DNA of 40,821 bases from Fimenecus sp036652055. GTDB lineage: Bacteria; Bacillota; Clostridia; Oscillospirales; Acutalibacteraceae. The DNA lies in assembly GCA_036652055.1 (NCBI GenBank), contig JAVVWP010000017.1:1-40821 (forward strand), given 5' to 3'. How positions within the stretch are numbered: position 1 is the first letter of the stretch; each line of letters opens with the position of its first letter. Position numbers and translations under genes: made by a program. Of the stretch, positions 16,116 through 24,213 are shown piece by piece. The notes beneath the pieces are model-generated. The model did no database searches. It had not been told where the DNA came from and was given only the letters and a program-made list of their open reading frames with translations.

Positions 16116-16508
16116 TTATACGCCAAAAAGTCTTGACACGATTGCACCGGCAGCGTTAACCGTTGTAGCAACTGCCGAAGTAGTTGTATTATCAGCCGCT
16201 GAATTTTTAGCTACATTTACAAGAAGCTTAATTATTTCAGAAAGGCATGAATCAACAATCCAAATAGCAAGTCCTAAAACAGCAACTGAAGCTATTACTA
16301 CAAGGGAGCTTTTAAGCACCGTTTTTCCATCAGGCCATACAATTTTTTTGCACTCGCCTTTGAAATCCTTGAAGAACTTCGAAATACTTTTGCCCATACG
16401 AACAAAAATATTTGCTTTTTTTTCTTTAGAAGTATCCTTATCGGTCTTCTTTGACTTTTTTGTAGGTTCGGTAGTCTCGGCAGAATCTTTTTTAATTTTA
16501 TCAGCCAT
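16116..16508 (-). CDS. secE: Protein translocase subunit SecE
   Basis: Essential single-spanning part of the SecYEG channel. The conserved amphipathic segment GECKKIVWPDGKTVLKSS (about residues 50-67) is followed by one membrane helix (about 68-88). A highly charged Lys-rich N-terminus (1-33) precedes it. The protein is 130 aa where many single-helix SecE proteins have 60-80. The extra length includes a C-terminal Ala/Thr/Asn-rich tail (about 103-130) after the helix. ATG 16508 follows ggagg. Same transcript as rpmG and nusG. Confidence 0.93.
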   Translation of the reverse strand: MADKIKKDSAETTEPTKKSKKTDKDTSKEKKANIFVRMGKSISKFFKDFKGECKKIVWPDGKTVLKSSLVVIASVAVLGLAIWIVDSCLSEIIKLLVNVAKNSAADNTTTSAVATTVNAAGAIVSRLFGV

Positions 16509-16524
16509 TTTTATTCCTCCGCCC

Positions 16525-16674
16525 TTACTTCGTTTCTCTGTGGAGAGTGTGTTTCTTGCAGAACCTGCAATATTTGTTCATCTCCAACCTGTCTGGTGAA
16601 TTCTTCTTGTTTTTCATTGTGTTGTAGTTGCGTTGCTTGCATTCTGTACAAGCCAATGTGATTTTGACTCTCAT
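16525..16674 (-). CDS. rpmG: 50S ribosomal protein L33, zinc-binding form
   Basis: A 49-aa ORF from ATG 16674 to TAA 16525 encodes L33: MRVKITLACTEC at the start, NYNTMKNKKN, and YCRFCKKHTLHRETK at the end. The two CxxC pairs (C9/C12 and C37/C40) mark the zinc-containing C+ form. The SD ggaggt lies 6 nt upstream. It is the first gene of the rpmG-secE-nusG operon; secE starts 16 nt after its stop. Confidence 0.96.
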   Translation of the reverse strand: MRVKITLACTECKQRNYNTMKNKKNSPDRLEMNKYCRFCKKHTLHRETK

Positions 16675-16741
16675 TTCGGCACCTCCGTTATTGGCGAAAA
16701 TTACTTCGCTCTCAATTAGCCTACCTCGAAAAAAGCGGGCA

Positions 16742-16767
16742 CAAAAAAATAACCCTCTTTCAGAGGT
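16742..16767 (-). terminator. Promoter-proximal terminator-like hairpin ahead of rpmG
   Basis: Directly at the predicted transcription start, the minus-strand RNA begins with ACCUCU-gaa-AGAGGGU followed by UAUUUUUUU. It looks like an intrinsic terminator formed by the first 20 nt of the transcript. It could be an attenuator or a 5' stabilising hairpin. Confidence 0.6.
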
Positions 16768-16773
16768 ACTGAT

Positions 16774-16802
16774 ACTATATCATACAGCTAACCTCATGTC
16801 AA
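16774..16802 (-). promoter_or_regulatory. Promoter of the rpmG-secE-nusG operon
   Basis: Minus-strand TTGACA (16802-16797), a 17-nt spacer and TATAGT (16779-16774); one base from consensus. It leaves a leader of about 95 nt. Confidence 0.85.
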
Positions 16803-16840
16803 TACTTTTTGTTAATTTATTTGCTATTATTAGATGTGAA

Positions 16841-18880
16841 TTATTCTTTTTCTATTGTGAATTTGAAATAAGCATTATCTTCATACCATATTGGGAAATT
16901 TGTTCCCCAAACATTATTATGAAGTATGTATGAAATTCCACTTTTTTGAACATCTTCAAACTTATTATCAAACTTCAAAATTTTCCCTTCGCCGAGGGCT
17001 ACAAGCGGTGAATGATGATTAGTAATTTTGACTTTTTCGCCATTACTATTGAATTTTATATTTCTAACAGCGGACAAATTTCGATTGCCATCTTCTACAA
17101 CCTTTAATGGATTTATTTCTGTTTCGATTTTAGTAAATACGAGGCTGTTATCGTCAATCTTAGGGTAGAAACAAAGAGTTGTACTTTCTGTTAATCGGTT
17201 TGCAGGTTTATCTATCCAAATTATCTCGACAACAAGCTTATTATCATAAAAGGTATAGATAATCTGTGCAGTTTTTGCACTTCCAAGATTTTTGTAACAA
17301 TAATCATCTATCGACAATGTTAAAACAATTTGATTTTCATTGATTTTTCCGCTTTTTACCTTGTAAGGAAAGCTTCCCTGTTTATATTTTTTATCTGCAT
17401 ATTTTAAAAGCGGCCTTGCAAAGTCACCAACCGCCCATGACATTGTTTTTTCAATATCACGAGTATAATTTTTAAGCCAAAAATCATAATCAGACTTACC
17501 ATATGAACGATATATAAGAGATGGATTGTTGTTGTTTTCTACTATTATATTATTGTCGATACTGTAAAAAGAAATGCCACCAAACTCATTCACAGCAAAT
17601 TTTTGTGAACTGAATTCATATGTTTTTCCTATTTCTATTGCTTCTCCAATTTCTGAAACAAGTTTGTTTGGAATTAATTTTGAAAGCTCTTTCTCGGCTT
17701 CAACTTTATGAGAATTTGAAAGAGCCAACACTGCACAATTTATATATTCTCTTTGTTCTTGCCAGCTTTTTTCAATTGCTGAATATGAACCTTTTTTATA
17801 GCCACCAAAGGTTCTTGAGAAAAATGTTAAAAGATTTTGCGGAAAATCTCTGAAAATGTGTTTCATCTGAACTTCATCTTTTTTTCTTGCCCTGTCAAAA
17901 TCTTTTCTTAAATAATTTTCATAATCAGCAAAGAAACATTTCATATCCATTCCGCAGGTATGTTCGGCAACACATAAAAGATTGTCTGTAAAATTAACAT
18001 ATTCTTCGCTATCTTTAACTAATGTATTATCGTTTAGCCACTTGTTTTTAAGGTCAATTAATGCTCTTAGTGCAGCAGATTTATAAGGATCAGAAGAACT
18101 GCCGTGAATCCAGCTATCACCTATTTCATCAGTTAAAACTGGAAGCTTTTCTTTCACTTTCCAAAGAAGCTCGGCATAATCATCAATTCTGCCTGCTACA
18201 ACATCATAGTCTTGATATTTTGCTCTTATTTTTTCGACTTTCTTACCAACTGAGGCAGGATCTTTTGCACCATGATTATCTAATGTGTGGTCAAAATAAA
18301 GAATATCGTCAATATAATCGCACTCGAAAACTCCGCCATAATCGCCCGAATAAATTACTATTATTTCGCTGTCCCCATTTTTCCAAACAAAGCATGGCGG
18401 AACCTTTGGCACTGCCGACGCTCCATTTACTCCAATATGAAGAAGCTTTATTCCGTGCTTTGCTAAAAGTGGGACAAGTCCGATTGTATGCCCCGGAACA
18501 TCTGTCATCTTTGCTGCAATTGTCTTTCTGCCCGTGATTTTATCTATTTCATCAACAATTGAAAGCCCATAATCAAGCGTATCTGCGTCTAAAAGCTCGG
18601 TATGAGTTGTAAAAGGCATAGCGTGTGGGGCTATATCCCCTTTTTTCAAAGCTTCTATAAGCATCTTTTTATTTTCTTCGCTGCTACCTTTAATTGCCTC
18701 TTTAATTAGCCACGAACCTGTTGTCCATACAAAGCTTTTTTTCTCGTTGGTGTTGAGTGATTTGGCTATTTTTATTGCATCTGGTATAAATTCATTTAAA
18801 TATTTTTCTTTAATGTTTTTTGCATAGTCTGTAAAGCCTAAATCTAAATGAGTTTTTGATACAACTATTAATTTTTTCAT
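16841..18880 (-). CDS. GH38-like glycoside hydrolase (DUF5054 family)
   Basis: Large enzyme-like protein, 679 aa, without a signal peptide, so probably cytoplasmic. The N-terminus VSKTHLDLGFTDYA resembles the HxDxGW metal-binding start of family-38 alpha-mannosidases. MTDVPGHTIGLVPLLAKHG (about residues 144-162) matches the second GH38 block. These fit the DUF5054 family, which is related to GH38 but whose activity I cannot name. The second half is beta-rich, as in the mannosidase C-terminal domains. SD ggagag lies 10 nt before ATG 18880. It is last in the long minus-strand gene run. It may process glycans with the nearby fucosidase, but no shared operator supports that. Confidence 0.7.
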   Translation of the reverse strand: MKKLIVVSKTHLDLGFTDYAKNIKEKYLNEFIPDAIKIAKSLNTNEKKSFVWTTGSWLIKEAIKGSSEENKKMLIEALKKGDIAPHAMPFTTHTELLDADTLDYGLSIVDEIDKITGRKTIAAKMTDVPGHTIGLVPLLAKHGIKLLHIGVNGASAVPKVPPCFVWKNGDSEIIVIYSGDYGGVFECDYIDDILYFDHTLDNHGAKDPASVGKKVEKIRAKYQDYDVVAGRIDDYAELLWKVKEKLPVLTDEIGDSWIHGSSSDPYKSAALRALIDLKNKWLNDNTLVKDSEEYVNFTDNLLCVAEHTCGMDMKCFFADYENYLRKDFDRARKKDEVQMKHIFRDFPQNLLTFFSRTFGGYKKGSYSAIEKSWQEQREYINCAVLALSNSHKVEAEKELSKLIPNKLVSEIGEAIEIGKTYEFSSQKFAVNEFGGISFYSIDNNIIVENNNNPSLIYRSYGKSDYDFWLKNYTRDIEKTMSWAVGDFARPLLKYADKKYKQGSFPYKVKSGKINENQIVLTLSIDDYCYKNLGSAKTAQIIYTFYDNKLVVEIIWIDKPANRLTESTTLCFYPKIDDNSLVFTKIETEINPLKVVEDGNRNLSAVRNIKFNSNGEKVKITNHHSPLVALGEGKILKFDNKFEDVQKSGISYILHNNVWGTNFPIWYEDNAYFKFTIEKE

Positions 18881-18977
18881 AGTCTACTCTCCGTTATTCT
18901 TGTGCTATTATTGATTAACTTGAAAAACGACTTGGGATTTTAAAAAATGTTTTAGAATGGTTTACACATAACTATTT

Positions 18978-19592
18978 TTATTCAATGTATTTTACTTCAT
19001 ATACAAGCCCGTATTCATATTTTAGAATTATCCATTTTGCTTTTGTTTCTTTACCATAACAATAATATGCTTCATATTTCTCTTTTTCGGTGGACTGTGG
19101 CATATCTGGTAATTTAAAGTTTTTTGGATTTGGCTCGCCTAATATCTCGCGGATTTTTTCAGGCGTTCTAAAGTAGAGATTATACGGTCTTTCTCTATCA
19201 TCATATACTGACAATAAATCTTCTCTTGTTGTGTTTTCTTCTCTTAAGAGTTCTTCTGAATCTTTATCAAATTTTATCTGGTTTTTGTCATTATAATCTA
19301 TTATTGTTTGCTTTTTAAGATTTTCCATAATAAGTGGCCGCATAAATTCTTTATCCCATTTATTTGGAGTGAAATGAGTCATAAACCTATATGGTTCAAT
19401 AATTGCCGCACAAATAATTACAAAAATTAAAAGCCTTTTAAATGTTAGTTTTAGCCTCGCTCTATCGACATCTTTAACATCTGTCCTTCTGATGCTCTTT
19501 ACATTGCCAAGACTATCAAAAACAATTTCCTTGTTTTCACTAATTTCAAAACTCGGCTTAACATAAGGAATATATTTTTTGGAATCTCTCAT
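18978..19592 (-). CDS. Uncharacterised single-pass membrane protein
   Basis: 204 aa. I do not recognise the family. A cytoplasmic basic N-terminal part (residues 1-50) is followed by one hydrophobic segment (about 52-66, LLIFVIICAAIIEPY). A charged outer domain (about 70-204) then has many Asp/Glu/Lys residues and ends in WIILKYEYGLVYEVKYIE. No signal-peptidase site follows the segment. ATG 19592 has a strong SD (aaggagggtg). It lies 31 nt after mtnA and 97 nt before the GH38-like gene, so it is probably transcribed with them. Nothing in its sequence shows a role in methylthioadenosine salvage. Confidence 0.75.
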   Translation of the reverse strand: MRDSKKYIPYVKPSFEISENKEIVFDSLGNVKSIRRTDVKDVDRARLKLTFKRLLIFVIICAAIIEPYRFMTHFTPNKWDKEFMRPLIMENLKKQTIIDYNDKNQIKFDKDSEELLREENTTREDLLSVYDDRERPYNLYFRTPEKIREILGEPNPKNFKLPDMPQSTEKEKYEAYYCYGKETKAKWIILKYEYGLVYEVKYIE

Positions 19593-19623
19593 TTTTTCAC
19601 CCTCCTTAAATGATATTTTGGAA

Positions 19624-20655
19624 CTAAAATTCTTTTGCAGTCAGGACACCTTTTTCTGTTATAAATCCTGTGATTAGTGAATTATCTGTTATATCAAATG
19701 CTGGATTTAATGTTTTTATATTATCGGGTGCCATTCTTTTTTCATACCACATTTCGGTTATTTCAGTTCCATCACGCTGCTCAATTTTTATATCTTTTCC
19801 GCTTTGGCAGTTTTTGTCTATCGTTGAAAACGGCGCACAAACATAAAAAGGAATGTTGTAATGCTTTGCTAAAATTGCTACTCCAGAAGTTCCGATTTTA
19901 TTGGCAGTATCGCCATTTTTAGCAACTCTGTCACAGCCTACCAGAACCGCATCAATTAGCCCTTCTCGCATAACATATGACGCCATATTATCGCAAATTA
20001 CCGTTGTGTCAATGTTAGCCTCAAAAAGCTCATATGCGGTGAGCCTTGCACCTTGCAAAAGCGGCCTTGTTTCATCGGCATAAACCTTTATGTCGTGACC
20101 TTTTTCTTTAGCTATATAAACTGGTGATAATGCTGTTCCATATTTCACCGTAGCAAGCCTGCCAGCATTACAATGGGTTAAAACTGCCTTTGCATCTTTT
20201 AGAAGTTCTGCCCCGTTTTCACCAATTTTCTTGCAAACCTCAATATCATCAGAATGAATTTTTATAGCTTTATTTTTTAATGCAATTTTAATTTCATCAA
20301 GGCTAAAATCAATGCTTTTTTCAAATTCCATTCGCATTTGATTAACTGCCCACGATAAATTAACCGCAGTCGGTCTTGCCTTTTCAATATAATCGCAGCT
20401 TTCTAAAAACTCTTTTTTAAAGGCTTCTTTATCGTTCGTTTTTTGTCTGTTTGCAAAAACTGAAAGTGCTATTGCACTGGCGACACCAATTGCAGGTGCT
20501 CCACGCACTTCTAATAATTTTATAGCATCAAAGACTTCTTCTTTTTTAAAAAGCTCTTTTATTACAGCTTTGTTTGGAAGCTTTGTTTGGTCAATTATTA
20601 CAAGTGTTTCATCAGCTAAATTATAGCTAACTGTTTCACCGTTCATTTCATACAT
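19624..20655 (-). CDS. mtnA: Methylthioribose-1-phosphate isomerase
   Basis: Converts 5-methylthioribose-1-phosphate to methylthioribulose-1-phosphate. The 343-aa length is usual for MtnA, an eIF2B-like fold. Catalytic residues are visible: C162 in VLTHCNAGRLAT and D242 in VGCDRVAKNGDTANKIGT. RGAPAIGVA near residue 51 is also diagnostic. ATG 20655 opens with MYEMNGETV; the SD aggg is modest. It follows the purine nucleoside phosphorylase gene by 65 nt. Its substrate would be the sugar phosphate released when that phosphorylase acts on methylthioinosine. No mtnK, mtnN, mtnW, mtnX, mtnB or mtnD gene is in the window, so the downstream fate of the product is open. Confidence 0.93.
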   Translation of the reverse strand: MYEMNGETVSYNLADETLVIIDQTKLPNKAVIKELFKKEEVFDAIKLLEVRGAPAIGVASAIALSVFANRQKTNDKEAFKKEFLESCDYIEKARPTAVNLSWAVNQMRMEFEKSIDFSLDEIKIALKNKAIKIHSDDIEVCKKIGENGAELLKDAKAVLTHCNAGRLATVKYGTALSPVYIAKEKGHDIKVYADETRPLLQGARLTAYELFEANIDTTVICDNMASYVMREGLIDAVLVGCDRVAKNGDTANKIGTSGVAILAKHYNIPFYVCAPFSTIDKNCQSGKDIKIEQRDGTEITEMWYEKRMAPDNIKTLNPAFDITDNSLITGFITEKGVLTAKEF

Positions 20656-20720
20656 ATGATTGCCCTATTATATAAGCACAAAGTCATTTTTGCACGATAT
20701 ATTTACCTTCCACTATATTG

Positions 20721-21524
20721 TTACATTTGTTTTATTATTTCCTGAATAAGCATTTGCATTTCTGCACTCTTTTTAGCACCAACCGTGAGAACTTCTTCCT
20801 CGGTGAGGGGACTTTCTAAAATCCCCGCTGCCATATTTGAAATAAGAGAAAATGCAAGGACTTTAAGCCCACAATGATTAGCAGCTATGACCTCGGGAAC
20901 TGTTGACATTCCAACAGCATCTGCACCTAAAATTCTAAATGCACGAATTTCAGCAGGGGTTTCATATGAAGGCCCTGTACAGCCGATATATACGCCTCTT
21001 TTGAGCTGTGTTCCCATTGCCTTAGCACTTTTTTCAGCTATTTCACAAAGCTCTCTATTATAAGCATAAGACATATCTGGGAAACGAGAACCAATTTCAG
21101 CGTCGTTTTTGCCTATGAGAGGATTTGTTCCCAAAAAATTAATATGGTCATCTATAAGCATTATATCGCCAACATTAAAGCATTTATTTATTACGCCTGC
21201 AGCATTCGTTAAAATTAAACTGCTTACTCCAAGCGATTTCATAACTCTGATAGGCAGAGAAATGTTTGAAAGAGAATGCCCCTCATAGAAATGAAGCCTG
21301 CCCTGCATACAAATGACTTTTTTTTCTGAAAGTGTTCCTAAAATAAACCTACCTATATGCCCTGGAGCAGTTGAAATAGGAAAATTTTCAATTTCACTGT
21401 AATTTATGTAGATTGGATTTTTGATTTTTTCGCCGAGTGAAGAAAGCCCCGAACCTAAGACAATTCCAATTTCAGGAGTAAAATCGATTTTCGTTTTTAT
21501 ATAATCGACACATTTTTTAATCAT
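20721..21524 (-). CDS. punA: Purine nucleoside phosphorylase (trimeric type)
   Basis: Splits purine nucleosides with phosphate to base and sugar-1-phosphate. Motifs of the low-molecular-weight trimeric PNP/MTAP family are clear: GSGLSSLG (phosphate loop, about residues 25-32), LTNAAGVIN, GPSYETPAEIRAFRILGADAVGMST and SNMAAG. The Glu of the YET motif and the Asn of SNMAAG are typical of 6-oxopurine-specific PNPs. Such specificity suits methylthioinosine, inosine and guanosine rather than methylthioadenosine itself; that is inference. ATG 21524 follows agagggtga; a GTG at 21533 that overlaps the mtaD stop is the alternative. Lying between mtaD and mtnA, it probably acts on the deaminated product. 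Confidence 0.9.
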   Translation of the reverse strand: MIKKCVDYIKTKIDFTPEIGIVLGSGLSSLGEKIKNPIYINYSEIENFPISTAPGHIGRFILGTLSEKKVICMQGRLHFYEGHSLSNISLPIRVMKSLGVSSLILTNAAGVINKCFNVGDIMLIDDHINFLGTNPLIGKNDAEIGSRFPDMSYAYNRELCEIAEKSAKAMGTQLKRGVYIGCTGPSYETPAEIRAFRILGADAVGMSTVPEVIAANHCGLKVLAFSLISNMAAGILESPLTEEEVLTVGAKKSAEMQMLIQEIIKQM

Positions 21525-21529
21525 AAAAA

Positions 21530-22822
21530 TCACCCTCTCAGCTCATTTATTATTCTCTTTGCAGAATTTGAAACTTCGTATTTAATCTTTTCAATATCAA
21601 TAGTTAAAAACTGACTATCTCTGTAAAGAATTTTTCCATCAACCATTGTTAAAACTACATCTCTGCCGTTTAAAGAATATACAATATTGTTCAAAATATC
21701 GGTTTGAGGGTACATTTCAGGGGTGTCGATGTTAATAACAATTATATCTGCTTTATTGCCCTCTTTAATTAGCCCACAATCATCTCTGCCCTGCCCTTTA
21801 TATCCATTAACGGTTGCCATTTTAATGATTTCTTTTGGGGTAACAATTGACGGATTTCTGTAAATTCCTTTTGGCAAAACCGCACATAAATACATATCTT
21901 TAAACAAATTAAGGCTATTATTACTTGCTGCACCATCTGTTCCTATTGCAACATTTACATTCTTTTTAAGCATTTTATTGACATCACAGACACCACTTCC
22001 AAGCTTTAAATTGCTTGCAGGGCAAGTGGCTACCGTTACACCCTTTTTGCTTAAAATTTCAATATCGCTATCTTCAACCCACACACAATGTGCCGCTGTT
22101 GTCGGCCTTTCAAACACTCCGCACTCTAAAAAAAGCTCGGTTGGCGTCATTTTATATTTTTGTTTGCATTCATTATGCTCTTTTTCGGTTTCGGAAAGAT
22201 GTATATGAACATTAGTTTTGTTTTCCACAGCTTTTTTTGCAAATTGCTCTATTACTGATTTTCGATTTGTATATTCAGCGTGGAGGCTCATATCAATTTT
22301 TATCTTTCCATTTTCTGCGTTTTGATAATTTTTGATTGCAGCTTCGCTCTCATTAAAACTTTTGATTGTATTAATATCAACATCATCAAATGAAGTGATT
22401 GCACGGCTAAAATTGCATTTAATTCCACTTTCTTTGACAGCTTTTAAAACATCATCATGGAAAAAATACATATCAGAAAATGATGTACAGCCATATTTAA
22501 GCATTTCTGCAATTGAAAGCATTGTAGCAGGAAACGCATCTTCCCCCGTCATTTTGTCTTCAAAAGGGAAAACCTTTTCATTTAACCATCTACTCAGCGG
22601 AAGATTTTCAGCGTATCCACGAAGAAGCGTCATTGGCGAATGTGCGTGAGAGTTTACAAGCCCACTCATTAAGAGTTTACCACTACCGTCATATTCTTCG
22701 CCATAGCTTTCATCAGGCTTTTTATCGCCTATATAGGCAATTTTATCGTTTTTTATTCCGACATACATACTCGCTTTAAAGTCTAAATTTTCATCTAAAA
22801 TTCCTATGTTTGAAAATAGCAT
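21530..22822 (-). CDS. mtaD: Methylthioadenosine/S-adenosylhomocysteine deaminase
   Basis: Amidohydrolase that deaminates MTA to methylthioinosine (and SAH to S-inosylhomocysteine in this family). The metal ligands are in place: HAHSPMTLLRG (HxH), a His in HIHLSETEKEHN with the catalytic Glu, AAHCVW, and the late Asp in GTDGAASNNS. Length from ATG 22822 is 430 aa, normal for MtaD. That ATG has the SD ggag 8 nt upstream, while an earlier in-frame start would overlap the cyclophilin gene and has no SD. The stop overlaps a possible start of the PNP gene, showing tight coupling. Related deaminases act on guanine, cytosine or atrazine; the mtnA-PNP context supports MTA. Confidence 0.88.
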   Translation of the reverse strand: MLFSNIGILDENLDFKASMYVGIKNDKIAYIGDKKPDESYGEEYDGSGKLLMSGLVNSHAHSPMTLLRGYAENLPLSRWLNEKVFPFEDKMTGEDAFPATMLSIAEMLKYGCTSFSDMYFFHDDVLKAVKESGIKCNFSRAITSFDDVDINTIKSFNESEAAIKNYQNAENGKIKIDMSLHAEYTNRKSVIEQFAKKAVENKTNVHIHLSETEKEHNECKQKYKMTPTELFLECGVFERPTTAAHCVWVEDSDIEILSKKGVTVATCPASNLKLGSGVCDVNKMLKKNVNVAIGTDGAASNNSLNLFKDMYLCAVLPKGIYRNPSIVTPKEIIKMATVNGYKGQGRDDCGLIKEGNKADIIVINIDTPEMYPQTDILNNIVYSLNGRDVVLTMVDGKILYRDSQFLTIDIEKIKYEVSNSAKRIINELRG

Positions 22823-22835
22823 TTTTAAATCTCCA

Positions 22836-23435
22836 TTATACTTCTTGTATTTCAATTTTTTCGATTTTTATGTCTTCTAAAGGTTTGTTTTGGAAAAAAT
22901 CTACCTTTGCAGAGGCTATTTTAAGAACTGTTTCCATTCCCTCAAAAACTTGACCGAAAACAGTATGCTTATAATCAAGCCACGGTGTTCCGCCAACTTT
23001 TTCGTAATTTTTGATAGTTTCACTTGGAAAAACTTCTTCAGAAGCTGCCTCTAACTGCTCAATCATATCATCACTTACTTTATCAGCCTCGACAATAAAA
23101 AATTGGCTACCATTTGTGTTAGGCCCTGCATTTGCCATTGAAAGTGCCCCGTAAAAATTATGAAGCTCTGGTGAAAATTCATCAGCAAAAGACTTTCCCC
23201 AGATGCTTTCACCGCCTGTGCCTGTGCCTTTTGGATCGCCACCTTGAATCATAAAATCCTTGATTACTCTGTGAAAAATAAGCCCGTCGTAGTATCCGTT
23301 TTTAGCGTGTGTTTCAAAGTTTTCAACTGTTTTAGGTGCAAATGAAGGAAAAAGTCTGATTTTAATTTCTCCCATTGAAGTTGTCATTACTGCTATTTTT
23401 TCGCCTTTTTGTGGTTTTTCAAGTTGGTTAAACAT
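22836..23435 (-). CDS. Cyclophilin-type peptidyl-prolyl isomerase
   Basis: Cytoplasmic PPIase, 199 aa, no signal peptide. Cyclophilin core motifs: FHRVIKDFMIQGGDPKGTGTGGESIWG (about residues 54-80, including the catalytic Arg), SMANAGPNTNGSQFFI (about 99-114) and the C-terminal HTVFGQVFEGM. A roughly 30-residue insert after the SQFFI strand (acidic, about 118-150) is longer than in small bacterial cyclophilins. It follows pflA by 54 nt with no terminator between, and its stop is 13 nt before the mtaD start, so it may link the pfl genes to the salvage genes on one transcript. SD agggag precedes ATG 23435. Confidence 0.9.
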   Translation of the reverse strand: MFNQLEKPQKGEKIAVMTTSMGEIKIRLFPSFAPKTVENFETHAKNGYYDGLIFHRVIKDFMIQGGDPKGTGTGGESIWGKSFADEFSPELHNFYGALSMANAGPNTNGSQFFIVEADKVSDDMIEQLEAASEEVFPSETIKNYEKVGGTPWLDYKHTVFGQVFEGMETVLKIASAKVDFFQNKPLEDIKIEKIEIQEV

Positions 23436-23489
23436 ATATAATTTCTCCCTAAAAATATTTTTAATACAATTAATTTTACCATATTTTTT

Positions 23490-24191
23490 TCATTTTAGCA
23501 ACTGCGATAAGCTTTCAATTTTACTCATATTTGTTTCATTTTTATCAGAAAAAGGGAATGGCACTCCCATTTCTTCATATTTTGATATGCAAAGCTTTCT
23601 AAAGGGTAAAAGCTCGATTTTTTTAATGTTTTTATATGGCGATAATAGATTTTTTAATGCTTTTATATCTTCCTCGCTGTCGTTTATTCCCTCTGTGATT
23701 ACCTGCCTTATTATTACTGAGATATTCTTTTTTTCACACATCGACAGAAATTCGAGAGGCAATTTGATTGATATTCCAATGTATTTTTTATATTTATCAT
23801 CGTCACTATATTTAATATCAAGAAGAACTAAATCTGTTACATTTAAAAGGTTTTCTGTATTTTTATTTATTATAGCACCTGCGGTGTCAAGTGCTGTATT
23901 AATTCCGTTTTGGTGCAATTTTTTGAAAAGCTCAGTTACAAATTCTGCTTGAATTAAAGGCTCGCCACCAGAAACAGTTACTCCGCCATCTTTTCCAAAA
24001 TATGATTTAAAGCGGAGAATTTTAGAAATCATTTCGTCGACAGACACATTTTCTCCACAATCTAATTTCCAAGTATCGGGGTTATGACAATATGGGCAAC
24101 GCAAAGTACAGCCCTGCATAAACAGGACTGTACGAATTCCCGGGCCATCAACCGTTCCGAGGCTTTGAAATGAATGTATTTTACCTATCAA
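23490..24191 (-). CDS. pflA: Pyruvate formate-lyase activating enzyme
   Basis: Radical-SAM enzyme that makes the glycyl radical on PflB. The [4Fe-4S] cluster motif CxxxCxxC is C28-C32-C35 (QGCTLRCPYCHNPDTW), preceded by the family-typical SLGTVDGPGIRTVLFMQG. The GGEP motif (VTVSGGEPL) follows near residue 79. At 233 aa it has the short form without a ferredoxin insert, as expected of a true PFL activase. It starts 22 nt after the pflB stop and is co-transcribed with it. Confidence 0.95.
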   Translation of the reverse strand: MIGKIHSFQSLGTVDGPGIRTVLFMQGCTLRCPYCHNPDTWKLDCGENVSVDEMISKILRFKSYFGKDGGVTVSGGEPLIQAEFVTELFKKLHQNGINTALDTAGAIINKNTENLLNVTDLVLLDIKYSDDDKYKKYIGISIKLPLEFLSMCEKKNISVIIRQVITEGINDSEEDIKALKNLLSPYKNIKKIELLPFRKLCISKYEEMGVPFPFSDKNETNMSKIESLSQLLK

Positions 24192-24213
24192 AATATCATT
24201 CCTTTTATATGAT

